Source: Apteryx mantelli (taxonomy: Eukaryota > Chordata > Aves > Apterygiformes > Apterygidae). Taken from it: a DNA stretch of 64,000 nucleotides. Below the pieces are notes generated by a model. It made no database searches. It saw nothing but the letters and a program-made list of their open reading frames with translations, and had not been told where the DNA came from. Below, piece by piece: positions 13,301 through 27,012 of this stretch; the stretch's first letter is position 1; the number at the start of each line of letters is the position of its first letter. The DNA is taken from positions 35,314,583-35,378,582 of the forward strand of contig NC_089985.1 of NCBI RefSeq assembly GCF_036417845.1. The letters run 5' to 3'. Made by a program: the position numbers and the translations under genes.

Positions 13301-14709
13301 TTGTTCTGCGTATTCCTCCTATAGTTTCAACTGGATATGGTATACTTCAGTTTCTTCCTAAAACGTGTTCAAATGCCCAGCCCACAAGATGTTAAAGAGT
13401 TTTAGGAAGACTTCTGCAGATCTCCATTGAGGAAGCAAGGAATTTGTCATTCAGGAGGTCTGCAGGATACTGGGAGAAGGCAGATTGTCCTGCTGGCAGA
13501 CTGAGAGGTCTACTGAAATTAGTGTCTGGGAAGGCTTTTAAGAGAAGAAAAAGTGAGGAAATACTGAATGAGCATGCTAATATACTTAGGGGAAGCTTTT
13601 TTTGTTATAATTAAAATGCGTTTTGAAGTCTAGAGTGATTCTTGGAAGAAAAGGAACTATAGTTCTAAAGCCAATACGTACATTTAAATAGTACGTGCAT
13701 TTATTTCCATAAAGCATTTGCAGGTGCATTTAAGAAAATGCAGAGAACTTTATAGATAGCTTTTTAATGAGAAAGATGTGCTTGCCAAACATGTTTTCAA
13801 AGTCGGAGTTACAAGTTACCTACTGACACAGGTTCACTAGTGTGAAATACACTTGTCAGTATGGTATGTAGTTCTGGTTTGGTTATGGTACTGAGAAAGA
13901 AAGTGGTTAATATCTAATTTCAGTGCTAGCAGAAAGAACGCCATAGTCGGTGACAAAGACCCAATAACAAGCCACTGCATGTGCTTAAATGCTTTGGAAT
14001 GTCACTGCTGCTTTAAAAACTACAAGTAGTGTCTAGAAAAGGTTAATCTGTGTATTTACTCATGTGTAGAAGTTTGTATTTACAGTAGGGTTATGATACC
14101 AACTTTAAGTTAGCTAAGGATATCTGTGCAAGCAATTGGAACATAGAACTAAGAACTAATGAATTTTTATTTACCAAAGAAGTAGAAATACTTCAAAAAC
14201 ATTGTATCAGGGCATCAGGACTGATGGCTTTGAAAAGCATGTTGTGAAAAGCACTTAAAAATGTCCTCATAAGTTTACCACAAGCAAAATGCTGATTTGA
14301 TTAAATCTAAGCCCCTCATTTGATAAGTCTGAAACACTTGTAGGGCTATGTATGTTATTGTAATACAGGTTAGGATGGAAAATAAAATGATTAATTTAAG
14401 AAGACATGCTTTCATCTTACTGCAACAAACACTCCAGCAAAGTAATTCTCATCCTTTCAAAACATATTTTTCAAAAACGTTAAGTATATTTTTAAGTACA
14501 AAATGACATTTTAAAATGCTATTGTTATTTGGAGCACAAGCATTCCAAGGGTCCCTTCTTGTTTCACAGGTTTCAGTGGATGTTTCTGATACAAATCATA
14601 GAGCAGAAGAGGCTTGACAATTTGCAGTGTTTTTAAGAGGCTGTATTCCTATGAAAGCTAAAGTAATGAATATATACTTCTACCATCCTTCCAACTCATT
14701 CATCAATAC

Positions 14710-14740
14710 TTTATTGTTATTATTATTACTATTATTATTC
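14710..14740. repeat. (TTA)n microsatellite
   Basis: About ten TTA/TAT triplets with a single interruption. Confidence 0.9.
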
Positions 14741-16829
14741 TGTCTGTAGAGTTGCACACTTGCAGCTTTTCATATCTATGGAACATGGCAGATATCATTT
14801 ATAGTTTTCAGCACTTAGCAAGTCCCTGGGGATTATTTTTTGTTTGTTTTAGCTCTGGTGGTCACACTGGCAACCAGATTCATACATGGCCACTGGGTCA
14901 AGCAGCATGAATCATTTATGTGACTCCTCAGACATGGCATGATTAGGTCCGAATCATAGAAGAAAGATTGCAGGGTCTTGCCTCTGATGTGACAGACCAG
15001 CAGCTTTAAAATTCCTGTAAAATTTTTTCTTTGCCTCAACATTTTTTCCCCTGCAGTTTCACAAATGTACTGAAAATTCTATCTTATTCAAATGTAGTGG
15101 TCTGTTTTCCTCTCCCTTCTTTTTTTCATTTGTTCTCAGTCAAAGCATGTGATCAATTTGAGAGTTTACAGACAACTAAAATTAATAATGATGTCGATGA
15201 TGTGATTATGCAGACAAACAGCCATTCTAAATAGCAAGGTTTTAAAGTGCAAAACAAATGTAAAGAATTACAGTAATATATTTATAGGTTTTTTACATTA
15301 TATCTATGATAAGGCATAGATAGCTTATAGATAGGGATGACGACTTTCTGAATATTTCAAATACACAAAAAACACTGTTTAGATGGCAAAAGATTGTTTT
15401 TCTTGTGTTTCAAGTAAACTGAAAGATCAGTAGCACTGGAAACGTACAGATGACTCTTCTACTCCACTGAAAATGGTATTTCATGCCTATGGAGTAAAGT
15501 TAATTACCAATTAATGAGATTCCTTAAATGCTTCTTTACACTCTGGCTGATGAGGACTCTCAATATAAGACAAGGTGGAAGAAAAGTTACAAGCACTACA
15601 GTCCTCCTTCACATAGTCATGCCAAAAATCTTAAGAAATCATAGCTGCTCTCAAGGCCGTATGCTTGTTAAGGACATCATTTTCACTCTTTTGGAGTACT
15701 TGTGGCATGTAAGATAACTTACAGGTAAGATGTTAAAGCAACTGGTGTTACAAAACGGCACTGTAAACATGCCAATCACAGTCTGATTCCTAGCGAACTT
15801 CCTCCAGAGGCAATGATGAGAAAGCAAATGGAAAAGCAACCCAGTTACTGAGTTCCTTTGATGCAAACCGGACAATGTTGGCTTAACCAATCACCTGGGA
15901 TTTCCCCAGCAAACAAAACCCCAGGTGATGCCGAGCTGCACCCACTCATTTGCAGTGCTGAAAGCGAAACGGCCCAAAAGCTGCTGAACCTCACCCATCG
16001 CGGGTTGGCTCAGTTTGTACGGCAAGCTCTGTAGTGCCTGTTACCTTCGCATTTTATGCAGGGCCTCACTTAACTGCTGCGCAATTGGACCCACTGACTT
16101 TTACCTTTGCATTAACATTGACTACACAAGAAATGAAAGTTAGATCGCAATCAAGTAGACAGCGCGCAGGCATATCTTCAAAGAAACCTAGTAACAGCAC
16201 ATAAATATCTGTTGAGAAACCAACAGAATCGAGTTTGCTTTTGTAAGCAGCGAGCAGGATTGATTTTGAAAATCAATCACAAGAGGTATCATTAGAATAT
16301 TTAGGTAGGAGTTATACATGATTATTTATTAGTATGATGTGACAGGTGGACAAATAATTCATTAGAATGTACTAATTAGTTCATAACCTTTTACTGGTTG
16401 ACACTGTGCCTTCCTGCTCGTAAAATTGCATCAAAAGGCAAAACCAGAAAGATCAGAAATACTAATCCCTAACGGACCCAAACAGCCCACTAATACAGAT
16501 TCTGTTTCCTTCAAAGCAGGAACTGAGCAACGTTGGCTCAGAGACAGTGGCTATGGATAGTTTCACTGAATGTCATCCACAACTTGTTTGTTTCAGAAAC
16601 TGAGGATCCTTTTTAAATGTCTCCGGGAACAGACCTCGCAACAGCATTTTGTATGCGACACATGACAGCGGCCGCAGGTTAGCACCTCACTTGCTTACAA
16701 CCGCAGAGCTTGACAGCGCTCTGACACATTCCAGCCCATCTTTATCTTCCATGCTAAAACATTCTGGTCATCTAAACATATGCAACTAAGAAGAAGTAGT
16801 ATTTATTTCTGAAAGGTACTTTTACTCAC

Positions 16830-17045
16830 ATCTCTCCTAGGAAAGGTACCCAGCAGCTTGTACTCCTCCCAAGGATATCCCTTGGAAGCTACAAAATCAA
16901 AGACAACCTGCAGCTTGCTGCTGGCCAGGAAACGTCGCTCAAAGAATTCTCCGCTGGGTGTCCGTATGCGCAGCTTGCTGACTGACTCGGTGCTCTCCTC
17001 CTTTGGTTCCGGAGGCAGAGATTGCTCAAGAGAGAGCCTGATAGC
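16830..17045 (-). CDS. FAF1: FAF1 exon: most of the UBX domain (residues ~552-623)
   Basis: The 216-nt exon opens with AIRLSLEQSLPPEPKEESTE, then SVSKLRIRTPSGEFFERRFL, and ends LLGTFPRRD. The UBX domain has a ubiquitin-like beta-grasp fold that docks on the N-domain of p97/VCP. The key p97-contact motif FPR (in TFPRRD) is present at the exon's end, and the strand-1 arginine in LRIR, also a p97 contact in this family, is present as well. The acceptor is CCTTCCTCAG and the donor is AGAGAT/GTGAGT. Phase is 0 at both ends. The open frame seen on the plus strand here is a shadow of this exon. Confidence 0.98.
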
Positions 17046-20000
17046 CTGAGGAAGGAAAAAACCATTCAGCTTTCCATGTTAACAACAGTGGAACAGAAGA
17101 AAAGGATAGAGGGCTTTTGTGTTTATTTTTTTCTAGAACTTCCAAGATGTGTCATAGCGCTCCGGAGCAATAGCTGTGCTTTATATCTCAATGACAAAAT
17201 CATTTTTATTCATTCCTTAATAGCAGCCCACCAGACAACTAATTAAAATAAATCCTTCTGTATAACACATATTATTAGGTCTACAGTTAATGCACAATGG
17301 AGATAAGTAATTTAATCATTTGGCAGAAAGCCTTGGAAAAATTTGAATGAGAGAATAATTGTCAGGTGGCCAATTGCTTCCTTAAAAGGTATAAATTAAA
17401 GCCAGCAAAAGTATTTCTTCAAATGCACTTATTATCAAATTGCCCTCCTCTTACACAGAGTAATTGGCCATTTGCAGCAAAGAAAAGACCCTTAACGACA
17501 GTTCAGAGTAAAAACAAATATATTCAGGAGCTTTACTATCAGTAAACTAAAACACTGCTAGTAAGACATTTCATAATTAACAGTATCATGAAGGTACATG
17601 AGATGTATAGTAAATATAAAAGTAGGAACAGTAAAAGAAGAAAACCGAGAAGATAGAAATGGGAGCTTTAAGGTTTAAAGAAAGGAATTATTGTTATTTG
17701 AAGGAAGAAGACTCTAAGCACAGGTGTGCACTTTTTCTGCAGCAACTTGCATGAAATCAGCCAATATTTAAATGACTAGGTCACAGAGGCTAGGAAATAT
17801 CTATAACTGTGGATCAAAAATGTATATGCTTGTCTTCCTGCTAACACTGTCTATATTGCTTTTGTTAAAATTTAAGGGCAGGAGCCAAGTCTGTATTCCC
17901 CGTTCTCTGCCTCCAGGAGCTCCTATAACACTCATACATTGGTCAGAATTTTTCAGAAAATAATGGCTAATGTTAGATTGCTGAACTAGTTCAGCTTAAT
18001 TTTCAAGGGTACTGAGTGTTGTCAGTGCTCATAGGCAGGCATCTGAGAACATGCAGTACTTTTGAACAATTAGATCATACTTAAAAAGCGGTCTTGTTAC
18101 TGTACCACCTTCCTTTATGCAAACAGTCGATGAGCAGCTCAATGGCTGCAATTCCTCACCAAGAATACTCTGAAAAAATGATTTTCCAAAATGAAGAGTC
18201 GGTCAGGCACTAATTTACCTGCATTTTCAAGATACACAGTTGCTAGTTGTGCCTTTGAAAATCTCCCCAAGGTCATTTAGTAACAGAAACTGATGGAAGA
18301 TGATTACATTAAAGAGCAAGGAATAGGAAGAAGCAAGATTATGAGGCCCTTTAAACAGTCTATTTCTTACACGCGAACCTCTGAGCAAATTATATCTCAG
18401 TATAAATATTTATACATAGAACTTCAGTTCATTTTTGCTCATCTACTATGAGATTATATTTTAAATAGATTCTATTTTAATTCTCTCGCTCTCTCCATTC
18501 TCAACCACCTGCTTACTATCTTTCTGTTTTGACATTTCCCCACACAGTATAACAACAGATGCTACATTATTTACTGAACCCAATCAATTATATTATAGAA
18601 AAATAAACAACAGTAGCTCATTAGAGCTCTTTTCTTTGTGCAAAGAACGCCTAGCTCCCCAAAGTAACTAGTCTCCAAGGCATCAACATAAAATGGCAAT
18701 TTGCGATGGATATTCTGTACCAGCAAACCAAGTTAGAAAACAATGATGAGAGGGATCACATTAATAACTCTTGGATCTGAACAAGCAATTTGAGTTTTGC
18801 TGATAAAAAGATGTTCTGTACGTGAATAGCTCTCTAGCCAGATTTTCAATACATGAACTGAACATAAAGCCACTTCTGAAAGTAAACATTGTTGCAGAAC
18901 AATTCAGTAAAAGTAATCTGTATACTTGAAAATGGGGAGTGTTAGCAAACATTATTGTTAACATCCCATTTGTTCTGCTAAGCAAATAGATCCTATTATT
19001 TTCATTACTACAGCCTACATTAAAACAGGGAAGCCCAGGTATATTTTGATAACATGGACTAGTTTTGCAGCCTTTGTGTAAGAAAACAGTTTCCAAAAGG
19101 CCATGGTATTAGAAAAGGTTTAGGGGCAGGCAGGTATAATAAAGCAGAAGGAATTGTTTCTATACATGCAAAATTACTTAAAAAAGAAAAACATACTGAT
19201 TACTTGAATCAGAATGTAAGTGAGCTGATGGCTTAATAGTCCTGTTACTGCCACAGTACTGATTTATGTATGATTGCTATTAATCTCACAGAATTGCATT
19301 CTTTTAATTATTCTTGACACAATTCTCACAGTCCAGTTTGGCGCATTACTCCTTCAGTTGCCTTTTAGCTTCCATTCTTGGCTTATAATAAAAAACAGAA
19401 GCTGAAAAAGTGGTCAAACACTAAAGGATAATATGGAAAAAGTGGACTGCCTCTTTTCTAAATCCCTGAATACTGCTGTTTTGACTGAATTAAGTATTTA
19501 CAATGCAGCATTGTTTAAAAGGTTCGAGAATGCTTACACAGTTCAGGCTTTTTAATGCAATTGTCTTAAGCAATGCATCTGCCTATATATTTGACTATAT
19601 AGTTTATTATATTTATCTCAAGAAATAAAAAATGTGTTGGTAACCAACTTTTTGCAGTTGTGTAATGCAGTTTTTTCAACCACCAGCCAAGTACACAAGA
19701 CTGAAATGTCAAATATGCCTTTAAGTCACATGGGGGGAGGGGGGGGGGAAGGAAGGCTGTGATTTATCAGGATTCCATGAGTTCCAAAGACACTAACTAA
19801 ATGGAAAATTAAATGAGAATAAAATGTCAAATTTCAAATCTCCATAATAGATAAGAGTCAAAGCAAAGAAGTTATATTAAGTCCAGAGGAAAAAAGATAG
19901 AAAGTATGATATTTTCTGTAAATTTGTAAATGTTAGAAAATATTTATATTTTATTTATATTTTACATGAAACTAGAAACATACTCAGGAAATACAAGTGC

Positions 20001-21648
20001 AATAGGAATGCTGATAGAGCATTGTATTAATTAGCAATGTGCTCACAAAATCTTATATGCCTAGAAGTCAAGGGACAAAACCCAGGTAACTAATGTCACT
20101 CAACAAATTTTTATGTTTATATCACTCTTATTTTGAAAATCTTATTCAAGGGTTTCAAAGTCCTTTCCAAATACTAGCTAGTTGTGCTTCATAACAGTTC
20201 TGCAAGGACAAGATCACTTCACAGAACAGCTGAAAATATTTTAACCACTAGTCTGTTTTACTTATCCTTTGAAACGTGGTAGGACTTCAGAGGAAGAAAC
20301 ACAGCTGTAGCCCAGCCTTTTTTATTTCCTTTTAAATCACATTATGCATTTATTGGGGGTGTAGAAGAGGAAGCTGCTAATACGAGTATACTCTAATACA
20401 TGATGTTTGGTTTTTGGTTTTTTTTTTTTTTTTTTTATGTGCACAAAGGTAAACGCCTACATAGATACGCAGCTAGGACAGAGAAGGAGGCTGCCCGAGC
20501 TACCTCTGGCGGATACCTGGGCCCCCAGCATCTACCAGCTGACTGCGTGACTCGCTAATAGTAAGTGAAATCCTTACCCCCATGCAGCCAAAGGCAAACC
20601 CAGGTATGCTGCAAAATGGCCCATTTCGTACAAAGTAGTTGGTTATTCCCACGGAAAGATGCTGTCGCATGCAACTGCATCAAAGTCTCTTAGAAAGAAT
20701 ATTTGGCCTGATGTTGGCACCTTTGTCACGGAGCGGATTCCCGAGGGTCTAAGTGCCAGTTCACCGAGGACACCTTGGTGAACAAAACCGTGGCTGGGGC
20801 CTGCAACACTATCTTTCTCACTGGCAATAGTTTTTGGAAATATGCCACGAAAGATCATTCATTCTTTTTACTTTGCTATTACTATTCTGTTGTTTTTCTC
20901 TGAAATTTAAATGCATTAATTTTTTAACTTCTTTTGCAATCAACATGAAGAAAACTTGTTTAATCAAACTGGGTCTTTACATTACTACTGCAGTAGCATT
21001 TTTGAGCTTCAATTGTTCACTTAATTTTGAAAGGACAGATTTTGATATTTAATGTCTCAGCCAGAGTCCTAAAGTGTTTGTTTAAACACAATTTTCATTC
21101 TATTTAAAATTTAATGGTATGTTAAAAAATGTACCATAAATTCAATTTTCTAGATTTTAGGGGGGGGTTCTTTGCTTTTTTATTTTCTTCAAAATTTTTA
21201 AAAAGGTATTTTGTCTCCCAAATTACATTTGACAACTTGTTTGATCAGAACTGCAACAGGCTTTGTGCTTCTTCATGGAAGAAATGAAAAAGCTCCATGG
21301 TGTTATATTTTTAAGAGTAGTGCCTGCAGAAACAATAATTGAGAATCTGAAAGATTCTACCATTTACAGAGCTAATTTGTTGGGTCTTCTGTTAGTACAC
21401 CTATCTAATATCTGGCTATAATGTGGCAGTGTGACCCATATGATACAAAAGAAAAGCTATTAAACTGTAGATAAAAATGATTTAGCCGCACTATATTTTA
21501 TATATATGTTAAGAAATTAATAAAATGTTTTCATTACTTAATGTTCACGTAAGAAGGTAAACTCTGGATTAAAGTTGCAGTGTGTGCTGAATGAAAATTG
21601 CAACCTTCATAAATCCTAAAAGTTGTCCAAAAAGGTAAAATATCCCAC
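17046..21648 (-). other. FAF1: FAF1 intron (4.6 kb) before the UBX exon
   Basis: AT-rich intron with donor GTGGGA and acceptor TTCCTCAG. It holds a G-rich run at 19732-19748, a 19-T run at 20418-20436 and an 8-G run at 21160-21167. The longest open frame (111 codons, minus, 18761-19096) has no recognisable similarity. A moderately GC-rich patch lies at about 20480-20820. Confidence 0.85.
19732..19748. repeat. G-rich run (G6-A-G10)
   Basis: Sixteen G with one A interruption on the plus strand, followed by AAGGAAGG. It could fold as a G-quadruplex. Confidence 0.92.
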
Positions 21649-21726
21649 CTCACGTTCTTCCTCCTGTTCTTTCCGAATCTGTTCCAAACGAAACTGTTCT
21701 GCTATTTCTCTCTCTTGTGCTTCCCT
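21649..21726 (-). CDS. FAF1: FAF1 exon: charged helical linker, part 2 (residues ~526-551)
   Basis: The 78-nt exon encodes 26 residues, REAQEREIAEQFRLEQIRKE then QEEERE. It continues the charged helix leading to the UBX domain; the alternating acidic and basic residues with leucine, isoleucine and phenylalanine at spaced positions fit an amphipathic helix or coiled coil. The acceptor is TTTCTTAG and the donor is CGTGAG/GTGGGA, a somewhat weak donor (GTGGGA instead of GTRAGT). Phase is 0 at both ends. Confidence 0.96.
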
Positions 21727-22401
21727 CTAAGAAAGAGGAACAAACAGTGATCACACATGTATTCACTTGCACCTTCCACAGCTGTGTTTAATGACAGGCA
21801 TTAGCTACATGAAGGCAAAGAAACTTTTCAACTTTTCTGTTGGGATAGGAACTGTTTGCAGCATATTTACATAATATAAAGCCATGTGAATAAAACCTTC
21901 ATATTTCTTATGAGAGCTTGTTAATGGAAACTGTTATCTGAACTCCACTTCTGTCCTTAATATTTCACCACATTAGTATGACTAGTTGCATCTATTTTAA
22001 AATTCTCTGAATTTCTATTATGTAAGAACTTCCAGATATGGTTAGAGCCAAGGTTTGCGTAGCCTAGGATCCCGTCTGACAATGATTATCAACTGTCACT
22101 GGGAAATAAATGCAAGAAATAGGATATTTATTAAGCGATCTTTCCCTATCGCTTCATTACCAACTTCTATTATGAAGTAGGGCCAGGGCTGCTTTTGCAA
22201 AATGATGCAGGCAGACCCATTCCTAGTGAATTTAGCTAGTGCCATTTTGTAACCACTTATTGGAATTACGGCTCCCTACAGCAACTGGCTCATCTTAAAT
22301 GCAGAACTGAAGCTGGGCAGTCCTCTGCACAAGGGTGATTTTACCAGTTGTGGAGAGATTCATGTCCTGACATTCATGAAACTACTTCACCATGGACACA
22401 C
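21727..22401 (-). other. FAF1: FAF1 short intron (675 bp)
   Basis: Intron between the two charged-linker exons, with donor GTGTGT and acceptor TTTCTTAG. It is AT-rich, and I see no repeats or coding signal in it. Confidence 0.9.
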
Positions 22402-22482
22402 CTTTGCTCTATCAGCTTCAAGTGATATGCGGTATGCTTCATCTTGCTCTCTTTTCACATTTTCTCTGGCTTCACGTTCATC
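22402..22482 (-). CDS. FAF1: FAF1 exon: charged helical linker, part 1 (residues ~499-525)
   Basis: The 81-nt exon encodes 27 residues, DEREARENVKREQDEAYRIS then LEADRAK. In FAF1 this is part of the long, highly charged helix between the UAS and UBX domains, of the kind predicted to form a coiled coil. The acceptor is TTTTTTAG and the donor is GCAAAG/GTGTGT. It starts and ends in phase 0, so skipping it would leave the frame open. The following intron is short (675 bp), the shortest in the window. The codon for Ile in YRIS is ATA where mammals have Leu, a conservative change. Confidence 0.97.
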
Positions 22483-22744
22483 CTAAAAAAAATAAAATAG
22501 GAAAAAAAAGAAAAAAGAATAAAATCAGCAAACAGTGGACCAATACTAGATTTATCTTTACGTTCACCAGCATTCTTTATCCTCAATGATTTCAAAGTAT
22601 TCGACTGCCTTACTTATCTAACCATTGCTAGGAGAAGTGATCTGCAAAATGCCTAAAGGGTGACCTTGGCTTTAAAAAAAATCGTGACTTCCCTAAGGCT
22701 ATGCTTCAATTGCCATATTATGTTTTAGCATGTTCCAAGCACTG

Positions 22745-22975
22745 GCACCAAGGCTCATTGCATCTGGCCTCCCGCTTTTATCACCGAGACACGGAGAACG
22801 GCTGCCCAGGCTACGCAGACGCCGCTGCCAGCTGAAGGCCTCCTTCCCCGCACAGCCGCGCGGGGGGAATCCACCCGCCAGACCCGCAGGGCAGGACAGG
22901 GGGACGCTGGAGGTGGACACGTGGCCCAACGCTGGGGGTGAGTCCCAAACGGGGATGTCCCTCCGGCAGCTGACA
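22745..22975. other. GC/CpG-rich patch
   Basis: About 230 bases of GC-rich, CpG-containing sequence in an AT-rich intron, 260 bp upstream (in gene direction) of the charged-linker exon. Small open frames on both strands here are typical of GC-rich DNA and show no known domain. Confidence 0.7.
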
Positions 22976-23339
22976 AGGCTGGACTGCCTTCTAATGCAGC
23001 GGGACAGACTGTGGCTGGAGGAAGAGGCCGGATTTTAATCTGCTATCTGCTTAGATGGACAGCAGGTAACAGCTTGTCCTAGCAGAGAGGACCTGTTCCC
23101 AGGTCCTTAGTGTGGTAAAAAATGCCCTCAACAGGATCCGCCCCAGGTCATCGTTATTAAACATCATCCAGAGGCCTGAATTCGCGTCATGGTGAACTCT
23201 ATGCAAAGAAGGGAGAGTAACAAGTCCTGCTCTGAAGTGTCTTAAGTATAAAGATGCAGGCAGCCAAGAAACATGAGATTAGTATGCCAACTTCAAGCCA
23301 GCAAACCTAGCAAAATATCTTATTAATGATCACAGCACC

Positions 23340-23366
23340 AAAAAAAAAAAAAAAAAAGGGGGGGGG
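23340..23366. repeat. A18-G9 compound homopolymer
   Basis: Eighteen A directly followed by nine G on the plus strand. An A-run flanked by unique sequence could be a processed tail, but no element is recognisable next to it. Confidence 0.95.
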
Positions 23367-25093
23367 TACCAAAAATAAGCGAATGACGAAGAGAAGCATC
23401 ATCCCTGCAGTGGAGGATGCAGAAGCGGCTACCCCTGAAAGCAGGAGTAATCGCACTGGGGCGATAACACAAGCTGTGCAATGAGTAACTTCATACGCTG
23501 CCTCTCCGGAGCCAGTACTGTCAGAGACGGCGTCTGCTGCTCTGTGCTCGCTCTTCCTACACCTTACAGTCCTCCCAGAGCCTTCCAGAGGCTGCCCAGG
23601 TCTCGACAAAAATCAGTAAGGTTTCGCTGCGAGACTGCCGGTGGGCTCAGGACTCTCACCCAGACTGACCAGTAACACAGCACTTAAGCTGAGGTGATTT
23701 GTCCCCTATATTTTACAGAAATGAAAATCTACTACCTACTGATTTTTGAAGCGTTATATTAAACTTTCCATTCATCTGCAAATTTTATTCTACACAAAGG
23801 AACCATTTTGCAAATCGATCATTTTTCTCCCAGAAGCTTCGCTATTTGGCAAAAACTCAATTTTAAATTGGAGGAGCAGGAGTTAACTGTTATTATTATG
23901 CCATGCAAACATGCCAAGATGTTCCTCAAACAAAACTCTAATGCATTAGTTGTTAAAGACTTCTAAATTAGCATGCATCCACAAGAAGAAAGGACAAATT
24001 GCAGGAAAAGGTATACAACCTCCAGCTGGAAAGTAACAAGATCTTTTTAGAGGAAACTCTTCTTCCTTATAGAAACAGGACCCAAGATTATTCTACAATC
24101 AGTGTGTCCTAAACTTCATTCACAGAAGATAGAGAGACCATCACTTTGTTCAGCAGAGCTAAAACACGAGTAGAAGTAATTCTTGCAAAATGTATAAAGG
24201 ACAAAAACCATCGAGTAACCCGTTCCCCTCCTGGCTTTGTTAAACTCCATACGCTACGCCCATGAAATGCCTTCAAAAACTAACTCAAACCCGATAGCAG
24301 AAGCTCCCTAAATTAATATTCAATTTCTGAGAGAAAGGAATCTTGAAAAAATTAAACAGCTCCAATGTTTATGTTGTCCAAAAATGAGGAAAAAGGAATA
24401 CACACACTTTCCCAACGCTTCTCAGAGATGGAACATAACAGTAGAGGAAAATAGTTTGTACTGTCTATACTGAGACTTTCCATAAGCATACCGTAAGCTT
24501 ACCTTCAAACGGTAAGAAATAAAACCTTCTTTCCCAAACGAACTTACTGAAAGGTTTCAGGCAATCTGGGAGAGAACAGGCATTTTAAAAATATTCTTAA
24601 GAATTGTTTCGGAGAGAACCTGTTCAACTTTCGTGTTTTGCAACTTCATATATCTCATTCTAACTCAATTTCAAAGGTCACACAGAAGTCCAGTACTGCC
24701 TGGGAGAAAACTGAAAGATCAGATGCAAGTACTGCAATTACTGGCTCTTTCCTTCACCAGAAGATTGCCAGCAATTAACACACGGTTCAAAAAGTGAACA
24801 AAAATTTAAAATTTATAAAAATTGTTAAAACTCACTCCACAAATATATACTAAATCAGAGCTATAAGAAATTGGGTACTGAGCATTTTTTGCATTTTACA
24901 AACTGTCTAGAAAACTCAAGAAAGATACTAAATATTACTAGTGATGAGCACAGTATTTATTTGGCTATAGAGAGCTTTACTGAATAATTTTTGAAATTGG
25001 TTTAAATTATATCATCTGGATGATAACTTCAAAAAATACTGGCACTGTAGATTCTATTACCAGTATCTAAGCGTGAATTCCAGGCACTTTAAA

Positions 25094-25111
25094 ATATATA
25101 TATATATATAT
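25094..25111. repeat. (AT)9 microsatellite
   Basis: Perfect alternating AT over 18 bases. Confidence 0.92.
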
Positions 25112-26925
25112 TTATTTCTTCCCTATTCATTACAGTTACCATCCTCCTAAAACTGGATTATGAAAAAGATGTCAGGAATGTGAAGAATTACTAAGCATGA
25201 CTGCCTGGTCCTCATAGAAAATATGTAAGCCACATCTGAAAGTAAATGACCGTGCCAGAGTTTTACACTGCATTTGAACAATACTATTCTTACTGAAACA
25301 GACCTTAAAAGCAAATTTGTAGGTAGACTACACAGCACTGGAATCCAGACTTCTTTAGGTATGAAGCAGATGTAATCATAGGAAATGCCTCTTTGTACAT
25401 GTTTCTGTGGTTTAATTGTTATTACTACTAGCATTCTATAGGGACAAACACACCAATGGTCATTATGACAAATTTGCAATATTCTCTCAGAGTTGCACGT
25501 TAGACCAATTTTCAACATTATATGCGATAATCCTCCTTTTTGTAATGTAGTTTGCTATTTTAGTCATGACTTCCTCTAGAGAAACCATACCAAGTAACGA
25601 GGATGACTCAAGTTCACCAGAAAGCAACAAAAGTAAAATGATAATAGTGACAGGAAAAGCAGCAGAAAATATTTCACAAAGAAGCTATCATTGCACTAAC
25701 AAAGAACACAGGAGGAAGACGGAATAGCAATACAGCTAATAACTAATTTAACAATAATCTGTCAAAATTATTTTCCATTTAAAAAAAAAGTAAGGTTAGC
25801 TGACAGTTTTCTTTTTAAACCCTACATATATTGCAGCATCTATGGAACATCAGTAAGTGTATCCCTGCAACACTCCTGCAATTAAGGCAAATATTGCCAT
25901 CTTCCTATTTCAAGACACCAAGGTTTGAATAAAGCGCGTCTTATCCCAGGCCATTTAAAAAGCCTATGTCAGAAGTAGGAGTTAAACTCAGGCATTTCTG
26001 AATTTCACACCGTTAACTGTATGAATGTAAATCACCCAAACCATAGGTTTGTTGGGCATGGGAAGAAGAGAGAGTCCTCCTTTGCTTCTTAAAGGGAAAA
26101 AGTTCTTTCAAGAAATTTTAAGTACTAATTCTAGATTTTACCAAAAATGTTCATAAAACAAATAAAATATTTTATGTATTCCATACATTTCTACCTGGTT
26201 ATTTCTTGGTAGCCTATGAAAAGCAGAAAGCGAATCCATTACTAAGGCTGAAAGGAGCAACAAAATGTAAAATGAATTAGAACAGGAGCAAGTATGTGTC
26301 TTTGCCACATCTGCTCTGAAATGAATGCAATATTGTAGAGTAGATGAGACTTGGCTCATCTCGGCTAGGCTTGGCTTCTAGTTTTAACTTTGTCATCTGC
26401 ATTATATCTCACCTACATTATTTGTTAAAATAATGGCAGAAGTAAACTCTGCTTGTTTACTGCTGGAGATGGCTGTATATAAAAAGCTTATATAATACAA
26501 AAAAATACATTAAATAGAATGAAACACAAAATTCAATATCGATAAGAATCTCATTCATTTGGATCGAGGTTTTTCTGCCTGCTTTTGTACAAGCCAGACA
26601 GGCTTATTTTGTATGCAAAAAAAGAATATCCAGGCAATTAAGAATGGATTTATATTTAAAAAAAAAAGCACCAAAAGAATGAAACCAGCATTAAAAAAAA
26701 AACAGTTCTTTGCTCATGCAGGCATCTTTTTAAGGTCCAAATTCTGCTGTTGTATAAGTGCATGTGAGCTGACTTTAACAAAGCACTAAGTCTCATCTGT
26801 ATCTTGATGAATATAGCACATAAATAGACAAATAAAGACAAAAAAAATGGACTAGGGAAGATGTAGCCTGCAAGCCGAGAGATCAGAGGGCTGAGGAGCA
26901 ATGAAGATCCTTCTAAAAACATACA

Positions 26926-27012
26926 ATGTGGAAAAAAGTGGGAAGGAAGGAGCAAGGAAGGAAGGGTGCAATGGTAGAGGAACAATCCTGGGGAAGAAAG
27001 AGAAGAGAGGCT
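26926..27012. repeat. Purine-rich stretch
   Basis: GGAAGGAAGG, GAAGAAAGAG and similar words on the plus strand for about 90 bases. This is low-complexity sequence that produces a spurious basic open frame. Confidence 0.75.

Larger units (their letters stand above)
3482..16829 (-). other. FAF1: FAF1 intron (13.3 kb) before the terminal exon
   Basis: Intron between the UBX exon and the terminal exon, with donor GTGAGT and acceptor TTTACAG. It holds a TA/TG-rich simple repeat at 4216-4296, a 35-bp tandem duplication at 10236-10305, a short direct repeat around 12309-12333 and an ATT-type microsatellite at 14710-14740. The open frames of 60-80 codons on both strands match no family I recognise. 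No exon or RNA gene is evident. Confidence 0.85.

Noticed and set aside
18761..19096. 111-codon minus-strand open frame
   Set aside because: No recognisable domain, Cys-rich by chance, in AT-rich intron with no splice or promoter context; consistent with a random open frame.
23340..23366. A18-G9 considered as the tail of a retroposed copy
   Set aside because: No recognisable SINE, LINE or processed gene adjacent to it, and no obvious target-site duplication.
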